From NCBI GenBank assembly GCA_019187365.1, contig JABARE010000020.1, positions 90,176 through 154,175 on the forward strand: 64,000 bases of DNA, read 5' to 3'. Under the pieces are notes generated by a model. The model was not told the DNA's origin. It ran no database searches and worked only from the letters and a program-made list of their open reading frames with translations. The translations under genes and the position numbers were made by a program. This DNA comes from Saprospiraceae bacterium. Lineage in GTDB: Bacteria > Bacteroidota > Bacteroidia > Chitinophagales > Saprospiraceae. Below are positions 1 to 7,585 of the stretch, piece after piece (the stretch's first letter is position 1; every line of letters begins with the position of its first letter).

Positions 1-320
1 CTGGCGGATTTTTTTGTCGTTCCGTTGAATACAACGGTGGGCGTTCCGATGATGGAATAATGGGAAGTGCGCAAATCCTGGTCCTCTTTGTTGGCCTGGT
101 AGAGCAGGCAACTCGAATAGGGGATCGCCGGATGTATGGAGAGGTGATGGTAATGTCCTTTGTAGTTGGTGAGGAGCTGGTAGTAGCCCGGGTTGGTGGC
201 CGCGCATATCCCGCAACGGGTGTTGGTAAAATGCTCCATGAAAATGAAGCGTTGTGCCTGAGCATGTGTGCTGGCGGAAAGGGCGAAAGAAATCGATAAT
301 AGCAGTAAATTTCTGATCAT
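1..320 (-). CDS. Secreted thioredoxin-like CxxC protein (N-terminal part)
   Basis: Reading the minus strand from the ATG at 320 gives about 106 residues before the window ends, so the C-terminus is missing. It opens with a signal peptide (residues 1-22, MIRNLLLLSISFALSASTHA followed by QAQ), then a segment with FMEHFTNTRCGICAATNPG. CGIC sits where thioredoxin-fold proteins carry their redox CxxC, and the later IIGTPTVVFNG matches the cis-proline TPT region of that fold. I infer a periplasmic or secreted thiol-disulfide protein, perhaps of the Omp28-like class with a T9SS tail beyond the window; the tail cannot be seen. Whether it is an oxidoreductase or only uses the fold is open. Confidence 0.75.
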   Translation of the reverse strand, partial: MIRNLLLLSISFALSASTHAQAQRFIFMEHFTNTRCGICAATNPGYYQLLTNYKGHYHHLSIHPAIPYSSCLLYQANKEDQDLRTSHYSIIGTPTVVFNGTTKKSA

Positions 321-402
321 GAAGTTGAAGTTAATTTTCTGAATCAAGGGCACCTACCATAACCTCCTAAATTTCGTCTGCGTTCCGCCCAAGCATAGGC
401 GA

Positions 403-533
403 GAATGAATTTAGCTTCACAATACTTCGTTGCGGTTCAGGCAGTTATTACTCCACATAGCTTCCTTTCCCACGCCCCGTGTTGCTAAATTCATTCTGGC
501 AGCAAAATGGACTTACTCGAGGTGCATTCAAAA
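403..533. repeat. Dispersed intergenic repeat R1, copy 1
   Basis: A block bounded by the inverted repeat AGAATGAATTTAGC (402-415) and its complement (484-497), with the shared core TTCACAATACTTCGTTGCGG, then a tail resembling CATTCTGGCAGCAAAATGGA...CGAGGTGC. Nearly the same block recurs at 47955-48207, and the tail alone at 50051-50081. It fills most of the gap between the CxxC gene and the next gene. No open frame is shared between copies, so it looks like a non-coding MITE- or REP-like element. Confidence 0.8.
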
Positions 534-575
534 TATAACGCCTTAAACAGGCACTTGTTTATTGCCGGGTTACCG

Positions 576-1379
576 TCAATGCAGTTTCCAGGTATGTAAG
601 CGTTTTCCTTCCAGCAGGGAGAGGCGTTGTTTTCCCACGGAAAGGCTGTGTATGGATGAGGTGGCTGTGTAGAGTTCCTCGACAGAACCGGTAAGCAGGT
701 CCTGGCGATACAGAGTTTTGAATTTTGCAAAATAGAGGAATTCTCCGTCGACGTCGGCGTGCATGATCTGCGGGTCCGTCCACGATCTGTCCTCAAACAA
801 ATCGGCAGTATAGCGTCTGATGCCTCTTCCCGGCCGGAAGAGGTAGAGGAATTCGCCCACTTTTTTGAGCAGGGATCCCTGTGGAGTCCTTTGCATGGGA
901 TCGGGAATCCGGTAGGGCATGGGTTGTGTGCGCGGGTTGCCGATGTGCTGAATTTGAAGGGTTGTTCCGTCAAAGAGGACGTAACTGTTTCCATCGTAAT
1001 GGCAGATGAGGGCCTGGTCTCCGAGCTTGGGTTCATCGACCTGGGAGATCGTGGAGAGCTGGGCGTCGAGGACGGCGATCCTGAAGGCTCCGGGATAGTA
1101 GAGCAGTAGTTTGAAGGGGTCTCCTGCGTCGAGTTTGAGCAGGTCCCATCCTTCCCGGAAACTGGAACGGGCCAACGGCTGGAATTCCGGAGTAAATCGG
1201 GCGATGGATTTGTCGACGGCATTCAACAGGTAGATGTTGTCGAGTGGATCGAGGACCACGCTGGCAGCGGCAACGGGCGTGTCGATCACCGGGGAGAAGG
1301 TCTGTGCCACCATGCCGGTTGGCAGCAGACCGGCGAGTGCCAAGCGACTAAGGGTAAACCACTGCATGTTCATTTTCAT
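576..1379 (-). CDS. Exported hypothetical protein, possibly beta-propeller
   Basis: 267 residues if started at MKMNMQWF (1379); ATGs at 1373 and 1367 are also possible. A signal peptide ending near VAQT precedes a repetitive pattern of short beta-strand-like units (DPLDNIYLLNAVDKSIARF, LLYYPGAFRIAVLD, GEFLYLFRPGRGIRRY, DGEFLYFAKFKTLYRQD) that resembles NHL/YWTD-type propeller blades, although I recognise no named family. It overlaps the 3' end of the LpxH-like gene by about 30 bp, so the two are probably cotranscribed and translationally linked. Function unknown; envelope location inferred. Confidence 0.7.
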   Translation of the reverse strand: MKMNMQWFTLSRLALAGLLPTGMVAQTFSPVIDTPVAAASVVLDPLDNIYLLNAVDKSIARFTPEFQPLARSSFREGWDLLKLDAGDPFKLLLYYPGAFRIAVLDAQLSTISQVDEPKLGDQALICHYDGNSYVLFDGTTLQIQHIGNPRTQPMPYRIPDPMQRTPQGSLLKKVGEFLYLFRPGRGIRRYTADLFEDRSWTDPQIMHADVDGEFLYFAKFKTLYRQDLLTGSVEELYTATSSIHSLSVGKQRLSLLEGKRLHTWKLH

Positions 1380-2112
1380 AAAACAGCAATTCGAGTTCGC
1401 CGTTGCGCATGCGCGCAAAAGAGCGGAAATGTATCCAGTCGCCGAGGTTGACGTAGCGCGTGCGCTGGTTCGACAGAAGATAGTCGATGGGCAGGTGGCG
1501 GTGACCAAAAATGAGATAGTCCAGTTTGTTCTCCCTGGCGATGAGGTCTTCTGAAAATTGCACGAGCCATTCCCTTTCGGGGCCAAGAAAAAGTTGGACG
1601 GCATCCTGGGCTTCCCGGCTACGGGAGCTAAGGTATTGTGCGAGCGCCACTCCGACGTCGGGGTGCAGCCAACGGTAGCATTTCTGGGCCAGGGGATTGG
1701 CAAAAATGCGTTTCATCAGTTTGTATCCGTGGTCTCCGGGCCCCAGGCCGTCGCCGTGACCGATGAAAACCTGCCGCCCCTGGATTTCTGTGCGGATTGC
1801 TTCCCGGTAGATGGGTATGCCCATTTCGTGGGTGAGGTAGTCGTTCATCCACAGGTCGTGGTTGCCTGTGAAAAAATGGATGGGGATGCCGAGGCGGCGC
1901 AGTTCCAGCAATTTTGACAGGATGCGTGTAAACCCTCTGGGAATGACGCGCTTGTAGTCGAACCAGAAGTCGAAAACGTCTCCGACGAGGTAGAGTGCGC
2001 TCATGTCGCATTGTGCCTGGTCGAGCCACTGCACGATGGACTCTTCACGAGACCTGCTTCCGGCATTGTCCGGCTTCAGGTGAAAGTCAGAAGCGAAGTA
2101 AACGGAAGCCAA
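1348..2112 (-). CDS. lpxH: UDP-2,3-diacylglucosamine diphosphatase (LpxH-like)
   Basis: A 254-residue metallophosphoesterase with all blocks of the LpxH group: SDFHL (D9, H11), GDVFDFWFDYK, GNHDLW, GHGDGLGPGD and FGHRHLP. The family hydrolyses UDP-2,3-diacylglucosamine to lipid X on the cytoplasmic face of the inner membrane, step four of lipid A synthesis. Length and motif order fit the family. It lies 8 bp downstream of the dioxygenase gene and overlaps the following exported hypothetical, suggesting one minus-strand transcript. Assignment to LpxH rather than a neighbouring phosphoesterase rests on the FWFDYK block. Confidence 0.88.
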   Translation of the reverse strand: MASVYFASDFHLKPDNAGSRSREESIVQWLDQAQCDMSALYLVGDVFDFWFDYKRVIPRGFTRILSKLLELRRLGIPIHFFTGNHDLWMNDYLTHEMGIPIYREAIRTEIQGRQVFIGHGDGLGPGDHGYKLMKRIFANPLAQKCYRWLHPDVGVALAQYLSSRSREAQDAVQLFLGPEREWLVQFSEDLIARENKLDYLIFGHRHLPIDYLLSNQRTRYVNLGDWIHFRSFARMRNGELELLFYENEHAVVYP

Positions 2113-2120
2113 CAGCCGGA

Positions 2121-2657
2121 CTATGAAGGATCAATAAATTTGGGATCGGCTTCCATGATGGCTCCGCATTTCCGGCAGGTTCTCTGTTCGACTGAATTGT
2201 AAAATGATTTGAACCTTGGAAGAAAGTCTTTTTCTATGTTTTCGAGTGGAAAGTAGTCGGCGTGAAGGGGTTCGTTGCACTGTTCGCAGAACCACATCAG
2301 GCCATCCTGGTCTTGGGGTCGTCTTCGGGTCTCGATCACCAGTCCGACAGTTCCTGCGGGGCGTATGGGAGAATGGGGCGTACGTGCGGGTAAGAGGAAA
2401 ATTTCCCCCTGCCGGATGGGAACATCTACGGGTTTGCCATTTTCCTGAATGCGCACGGTGATGTCGCCCTCCAGCTGTAAGAACCATTCCTCTGTTTCGT
2501 TGTAGTGGTAATCTTTCCGGGCATTTGGTCCTGCTACGACCATTACGATGAAGTCTTCTGCATCGGGGAAGAGGTTCCGGTTGGCAACCGGGGGTTTGAG
2601 TTCCCCGCGGTGTGTGTCCAGCCAATGAAATACGTTGAAGGGTCTTCGAATTTCCAT
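2121..2657 (-). CDS. nbaC: 3-hydroxyanthranilate 3,4-dioxygenase
   Basis: 178 residues from MEIRRPFNVFHWLD. With this start, the residues known to bind catalytic iron and substrate in the bacterial enzyme fall at the family positions: R47, H51, E57, H95 and R99. An upstream ATG at 2699 would break that numbering. The C-terminus has the rubredoxin-like second iron site, two CxxC pairs (CEQC and CRKC). It opens 3-hydroxyanthranilate during tryptophan/kynurenine breakdown or de novo NAD synthesis to quinolinate. No other kynurenine gene is in the window; its neighbour is lpxH, so this is a lone pathway gene here. Confidence 0.93.
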   Translation of the reverse strand: MEIRRPFNVFHWLDTHRGELKPPVANRNLFPDAEDFIVMVVAGPNARKDYHYNETEEWFLQLEGDITVRIQENGKPVDVPIRQGEIFLLPARTPHSPIRPAGTVGLVIETRRRPQDQDGLMWFCEQCNEPLHADYFPLENIEKDFLPRFKSFYNSVEQRTCRKCGAIMEADPKFIDPS

Positions 2658-2753
2658 TGCAAAATCGCTTTGAGGAATAAAGGTAGGAATAATGTTCAAA
2701 CGCGCGGGAGCGGGTCTGCCCGTTCCGTCGGCGGGGGAATGGTTTTTTGCCCT

Positions 2754-2761
2754 TAGCTTTG
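2754..2761 (+). promoter_or_regulatory. Promoter -7 element TAGCTTTG
   Basis: Matches the Bacteroidota -7 consensus TAnnTTTG and lies 32 bp before the M14 peptidase start at 2794, in the divergent gap with the dioxygenase. No clear TTTG -33 box at the usual spacing. Confidence 0.5.
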
Positions 2762-2793
2762 TGATCCGGCAGACCCGGAAAAATCATCTGTGG

Positions 2794-4533
2794 ATGCGCA
2801 TATTTATTTTTAGTTTATTGTTGTCGATGGTCGCCGAAACGATGGAATCTCAGCGGCTGCAGACCCCCTTTGAAAGGAACAACAATTACACCGGCCGTTA
2901 TGACGAGGTCATGGTCTTTTACCGGGAGCTTGCGCGGAAGCATGCCAACGTAAAGCTCGTCGAAGCGGGGCCTTCCGACGTTCCGTCTTTTCCTCTGAGC
3001 ACCGTGATTTTGAGCAGCCGCAAGCAGTTCACCCCGGAAAAGGTCCGGAAAGCGGGGAAGGCCGTTTTGCTCATCAATGGTGGCATTCACCCCGGAGAGG
3101 CCGACGGCATAGAGGCTGCGATGTTGTTTGCGAGAGACATGGTGACCGATCCCAGGCTGGTGGCCTTGCTCGACCGGATCACCGTCGTCATCCTTCCGGT
3201 TTACAATGTCGGCGGTTCCTTATTGCGCAACGGCACCACGAGGGTGAATCAGAATGGTCCCGATGTCTATGGTTTTCGGGGGAATGCGCAATACCTTGAC
3301 CTCAATCGTGACTTCATCAAATGCGACAGCAGAAATGCGCTGAGTTTTTCGGAGTTGTTCCGTTACTGGGATCCCGAAGTCCTGCTCGAAACGCATACGA
3401 CGGACGGTGCGGATTACCCATATGTATTGACACTGATCGCCAGTCAGCGACACAAACTTCAGACGGAGCTGGGCAATTATTTTTACAAGCGATTGCTCCC
3501 ACAGCTCTATCGCACGGTGAGCGAACAGCGGCTGGAGATGATCCCTTACGTCCATTCGGCGGGTGATCCCGCGACGGGGATTTACGATTTTCTGGATTAT
3601 CCGCGTTACTCCACGGGCTATGCTGCGCTTTTTCACTGCATGGGCATCATGGCGGAATCACATATGCTCAAGCCATTTGCAGCGCGGGTGAGTGCACAGC
3701 GGTTGCTGATGACAAAACTCAGCGAGACCCTTGCCGGGCAGGCATCCGACGTAATTGCCGTTCGTAGAGAAGCCCGCCAGGCGGCCGTCCAGCGAAAGGT
3801 TCACGACATCCGGTGGCAGCTCGATACAGCATTTGTCGACAGTCTGCTGTTTTCCGGTTACGAGCTTGGCAGAAAATCTTCGAGCGTCACGGGGTTTGAA
3901 CGTTACTATTTTGACCATTCGAAACCGTACACCAAAAAAGTCCCGCATTACAACACCAGCCGTCCTGTATCCAGCGTCGAAGTGCCGGAATACTATGTGG
4001 TTCCGGGAGTATATGAAGCCGTAATTGAGCGACTTCGTGCCAACGGCATCCGGATGCGCCGGCTGGAGAGGGATAGCCTTATCGAGGCGGAATATTACCG
4101 GATCGGTGAGTTGCGGAGTGCTGCTAAGCCCTACGAAGGGCATTTTCCCCACCGAGAATTTGCGCTTGAAAGGGTCAAGGGCCAAAGGCCGTATTTCAAG
4201 GGCGACTACCTCATTCCGGTACGCCAGGATGCCATCCGCTACGTGGTGGAGACCCTCGAACCCGATGCCCACGATTCATTTTTCCGTTGGAACTTTTTTG
4301 ATGGCATCCTGCAGAGAAAGGAATATTTCAGCGACTTCCTTTTCGAAGAAATCGCCGGTGCGATCCTTGACAAGGATCCGACGCTTAAAGCTGATTTTCA
4401 AATCCGGAAGGCAAGAGAGCCCGCGTTTGCTGCGGATCCCCACGCCATGCTGGAATTCATATACAGCCGTTCAAAATATGCAGAGCCGGGCTATATGCTT
4501 TACCCGATAGCGAGATGCTTTCCACAGGATTAG
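2794..4533 (+). CDS. M14-family zinc carboxypeptidase-like protein
   Basis: 579 residues from MRIFIFSLLLSMVAETMES, chosen because it begins a signal peptide; the open frame extends 34 codons upstream without further homology-like sequence. The M14 zinc site is visible: H99-P-G-E102 in NGGIHPGEADG and H201 in LLETHTTDGADYPY, with the substrate-binding-type DLNRDFIK segment between them. The family removes or trims C-terminal residues of peptides; this long form is common and poorly characterised in Bacteroidota. Exported, monocistronic. The region after residue 320 is a long extra domain whose role I cannot assign. Confidence 0.88.
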   Translation: MRIFIFSLLLSMVAETMESQRLQTPFERNNNYTGRYDEVMVFYRELARKHANVKLVEAGPSDVPSFPLSTVILSSRKQFTPEKVRKAGKAVLLINGGIHPGEADGIEAAMLFARDMVTDPRLVALLDRITVVILPVYNVGGSLLRNGTTRVNQNGPDVYGFRGNAQYLDLNRDFIKCDSRNALSFSELFRYWDPEVLLETHTTDGADYPYVLTLIASQRHKLQTELGNYFYKRLLPQLYRTVSEQRLEMIPYVHSAGDPATGIYDFLDYPRYSTGYAALFHCMGIMAESHMLKPFAARVSAQRLLMTKLSETLAGQASDVIAVRREARQAAVQRKVHDIRWQLDTAFVDSLLFSGYELGRKSSSVTGFERYYFDHSKPYTKKVPHYNTSRPVSSVEVPEYYVVPGVYEAVIERLRANGIRMRRLERDSLIEAEYYRIGELRSAAKPYEGHFPHREFALERVKGQRPYFKGDYLIPVRQDAIRYVVETLEPDAHDSFFRWNFFDGILQRKEYFSDFLFEEIAGAILDKDPTLKADFQIRKAREPAFAADPHAMLEFIYSRSKYAEPGYMLYPIARCFPQD

Positions 4534-4923
4534 CCTTACGGGGAGCTGGAATTGATGGTTGATCTACACGGAGCAAGGTCAGCCTTCGGCCCCCGGGTGA
4601 ATTACGCAGGCAGTATGATTTTTCCTGGAATTTGCAAGGCGGCGATCCAGTAAGCCATCCCTGGTGCAGGCACGGGCGGTCTGATGAAGGACGGTTGCCA
4701 CGAGCCCTGCAATTGGTTTGTTTAGTGATGGAACAGAGCGGTTTTTCTATCTTTGGGCGGAAATTTTACCGAAGCCGGTAATCGGTCCTTCCATTGAGGG
4801 GGAGTTGGCCGGACGGCGGAGGGAGATTTGTCTGAGCAACGCGATGATTCTACTTGACTGCGTACGTAATGTTGCGGTCTCTGCAAAGCGATTTAGTCAT
4901 TTTACCTGGATCGATAAAACACG
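4534..4923. other. Intergenic gap, no gene seen
   Basis: 390 bp between the peptidase and yebC. Short frames exist but none shows a protein-like pattern, and I see no tRNA, clear hairpin terminator or TAnnTTTG promoter. It must contain the yebC promoter. Confidence 0.5.
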
Positions 4924-5634
4924 ATGGGAAGGATATTTGAAGTCAGAAAGCACAAGATGTTTGCCCGGTATGCCAAGATGAGCAAACAGTTTGCGCGCAT
5001 CAGCAAGGAAGTTTTTATGGCGGTGAAATCATCCGGTACCAATCCGGACAACAATCCCCGTCTGCGTGCGGCGTTGCAAAATGCCAGAGCATGCAACATG
5101 CCCAAGGATCGCGTCGAGGCTGCCATTAAAAAGGCCACGTCCAAGGATGAGAAAGATCTCGAAATGCTGACCTATGAAGGGTATGCTCCTTATGGAATTG
5201 CGGTGCTGGTGGAAACGGCAACGGACAACCCTACGAGAACCGTAGCTAACATACGATCGTATTTCAATAAATATGGAGGTAGCCTTGGTACTTCGGGATC
5301 TGTTGATTATTTGTTCGAACACAAATGCATTTTCCGCATTCGCAAAGGGGAGGGTGTCGACGCAGAAATGCTCGAACTCGAATTGATTGACCACGGTTGT
5401 GAAGAACTCAATGACGATGGTGAAGAGCTGGTCGTTTATGGCAATTTTGACCACTTCGGAAGTTTGCAGGATTATTTTGAAAAGAATGGTGTAGAGATCG
5501 TTTCATCCGGGTTTGACCGCATCCCAACGATGACAAAAAAACTAGCGGAGGCCCAGGAAGAAGAAGTCAACAAATTGCTCGAGAAGATCGAAGAGGACGA
5601 AGACGTGCAGAACGTTTACAGCACGATGGAGTAA
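4924..5634 (+). CDS. yebC: YebC/PmpR-family translation/regulatory protein
   Basis: 236 residues, full family length, with the signatures MGRIFEVRKHKMFARYAKMSK at the N-terminus (positively charged, RNA/DNA-contacting), NPRLRAALQNARACNMPKDRVEAAIKKA, YEGYAPYGIAVLVETATDN, and GSVDYLFE. The family was long called a transcriptional regulator; more recent work links it to relief of ribosome stalling at proline-rich stretches. The N-terminus MGRIFEVRKHKMF differs from the common MAGHSKWANIKHRK form, as in a subset of Bacteroidota YebC proteins. The next gene starts 16 bp downstream. Confidence 0.93.
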   Translation: MGRIFEVRKHKMFARYAKMSKQFARISKEVFMAVKSSGTNPDNNPRLRAALQNARACNMPKDRVEAAIKKATSKDEKDLEMLTYEGYAPYGIAVLVETATDNPTRTVANIRSYFNKYGGSLGTSGSVDYLFEHKCIFRIRKGEGVDAEMLELELIDHGCEELNDDGEELVVYGNFDHFGSLQDYFEKNGVEIVSSGFDRIPTMTKKLAEAQEEEVNKLLEKIEEDEDVQNVYSTME

Positions 5635-5650
5635 AGTTTTCAGACGGTTC

Positions 5651-7585
5651 ATGCACAAGGCAATGACCATAGGGCAACGCATTTTCAGTGACGCAGGACT
5701 TCACCGGTTGGTTTTGTTTTTGCTTCCTCTGCTGATTTATGCAAACACCCTGGGACATGGCTTTGTCCTCGACGATGGCATAGTCATTACCGAGAACCGC
5801 TTTGTAAAGCAGGGTATTTCCGGGATACCGGATCTGTTGTTGCACGATTCGTTTTACGGGTTTTTCAAAAAGGAGGGAAAGGAAAAACTCGTTGCGGGTG
5901 GTCGCTATCGCCCCATGAGCCTGATCGTTTTCGCCATTGCGTACGAACTGGTTGGCGCCCGTGCGTTTTTCTTCCATTTACTTTCCATTCTTGCCTATGC
6001 AGCACTCTGTTATTCTCTTTACCTTTTTGTCAAACAGTTGTTGACCCCAAAACTCGGCGGGAATGCTGTAACCGTTGCCTTTTTCTTTGCGCTGGTGTTT
6101 TGTTCGCACCCGGTGCATACGGAATGCGTGGCAAACATCAAGGGCATGGACGAGACTCTGGCGCTTTTATTCAGTGCGTTGTCTGGTCTGGTTTTTCTGA
6201 ACTACCTCGATCAACGCAAAGTCTGGCAGGTGTTCGTTTCAGCAATTTTACTCCTGCTTGGGATGCTATCAAAGGAAAATGCCATCACGTACACCCTGCT
6301 CATCCCCATGGCTGCGGTGCTGGTTTACGGGAAAGCGGTTTCTGCAACGGGGCGTGCGACCTTGTGGCTTACTGTTGCCGCGGTGATTTTTTTGCTGATG
6401 CGTGCTCAGACGCTGGGCTTTAATCCGTTTAACAAGCTCAGTTCCGAGCTGATGAATAATCCGTTTCTCAAGTATGAGCAGGGGCAATCGGTTCCGATGT
6501 CGGTTGGTGAGAAGGCGGGCATCATCACGTATTGTCTGTTTGAATACCTGCGTTTGATGTTGTGGCCACATCCCCTCACGCACGACTACTATCCGAAACA
6601 CATTCCCATGCTGGGGATGTTTTCTGTAAAAAGTTTGGTTGCACTTGGTCTTTATTCGGGAATGTTGCTCATGGCCATGTTGCGCATGCGCAGGTGGCCG
6701 GTACTGTCGTTTGCCACCATTGCATTTTTTGCTCCGCTCTTTTTGGTTTCCAATATTCTTTTTCCGGTGGGCACCAACATGGGGGAGCGTTTTCTTTTTA
6801 TGCCGTCTGCCGGTTTTCTGATCGGTGCAGTTTTACTGGTATGGACTGCTGCGGGACAGCGCCCCGGCAGGACGATGTGGATCCTGGGACCGGTCGTGGC
6901 CATTTTCTGTTTCCTCACGACAATGCGCAACCCGGCATGGGCCAACAACAAGGCCCTGTTTGAGACGGACGTGCGCGTATCTGAAAACAGTGCAAAGATA
7001 CACAATGCCATTGCGGGGGTGATGCTCGAGGAAGTACCCGGAATGAAGGACAGCGCGAGTATACGCGCCATTACGTCTAAGGCAAAGCCCAGGCTTGAGC
7101 GTGCGCTTGCCATTCATCCCGGATACCTCGAAGCACAGCTGCAGATGGGCAATGCGTTTTATTACGAAGGCGACTACGAAAGGGCCATCGAGCGATACCA
7201 GTTGTTGCTGGAGCGACTGCCCGAAGACGAAAACGGTCAGCGGAATATGCAATTTGCCCTTCGTGAGCGCGGACGTCAGTTGGGGCAATCGGGAAAAGTT
7301 TCGGAAGCCAGGGAGTACATTCTCCGTTCTCTGGCGCTGAATCCTGCCGATGCGGAAGCCAACATGCTCATGGGGGTTGCCGAGGGCTCCAGTGGCAACA
7401 GTGCCCTGGCCATATCCTATTTCCGGAAGGCCATAGGTCTGGAGCCAAAAAATTCGCAAGCCTACTTCAACTTGGGCATCGCCATGCGCAATGATGGGCA
7501 GCAGGCAAAGGCGGATTCGATGTTTGCCGCTGCTAAAGCACTGGATCCGGAGGTATTCAAACGCAATGGGATGCCGGAACAATGA
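5651..7585 (+). CDS. TMTC-like GT-C membrane protein with TPR repeats
   Basis: 644 residues. The N-terminal ~420 residues hold about ten membrane helices with GT-C/DUF1736-like blocks: NTLGHGFVLDDGIVI (acidic DD in the first loop), GGRYRPMSLIVFAIAYEL, HPVHTECVANIKGMDETLALLFS and LLGMLSKENAIT. The C-terminal ~200 residues are TPR repeats (AEANMLMGVAEGSSGNSALAISYFRKAIGLEPKNSQAYFNLGIAM). This architecture matches TMTC-type proteins thought to transfer sugars, probably from lipid-linked donors, to exported proteins. The stop overlaps the next start (ATGA at 7582), so translation is coupled to the GH3 fusion. Substrate unknown. Confidence 0.85.
   Translation: MHKAMTIGQRIFSDAGLHRLVLFLLPLLIYANTLGHGFVLDDGIVITENRFVKQGISGIPDLLLHDSFYGFFKKEGKEKLVAGGRYRPMSLIVFAIAYELVGARAFFFHLLSILAYAALCYSLYLFVKQLLTPKLGGNAVTVAFFFALVFCSHPVHTECVANIKGMDETLALLFSALSGLVFLNYLDQRKVWQVFVSAILLLLGMLSKENAITYTLLIPMAAVLVYGKAVSATGRATLWLTVAAVIFLLMRAQTLGFNPFNKLSSELMNNPFLKYEQGQSVPMSVGEKAGIITYCLFEYLRLMLWPHPLTHDYYPKHIPMLGMFSVKSLVALGLYSGMLLMAMLRMRRWPVLSFATIAFFAPLFLVSNILFPVGTNMGERFLFMPSAGFLIGAVLLVWTAAGQRPGRTMWILGPVVAIFCFLTTMRNPAWANNKALFETDVRVSENSAKIHNAIAGVMLEEVPGMKDSASIRAITSKAKPRLERALAIHPGYLEAQLQMGNAFYYEGDYERAIERYQLLLERLPEDENGQRNMQFALRERGRQLGQSGKVSEAREYILRSLALNPADAEANMLMGVAEGSSGNSALAISYFRKAIGLEPKNSQAYFNLGIAMRNDGQQAKADSMFAAAKALDPEVFKRNGMPEQ

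Noticed and set aside
4718..4981. 87-residue frame before yebC
   Set aside because: Runs into the yebC start in another frame and has no protein-like pattern.
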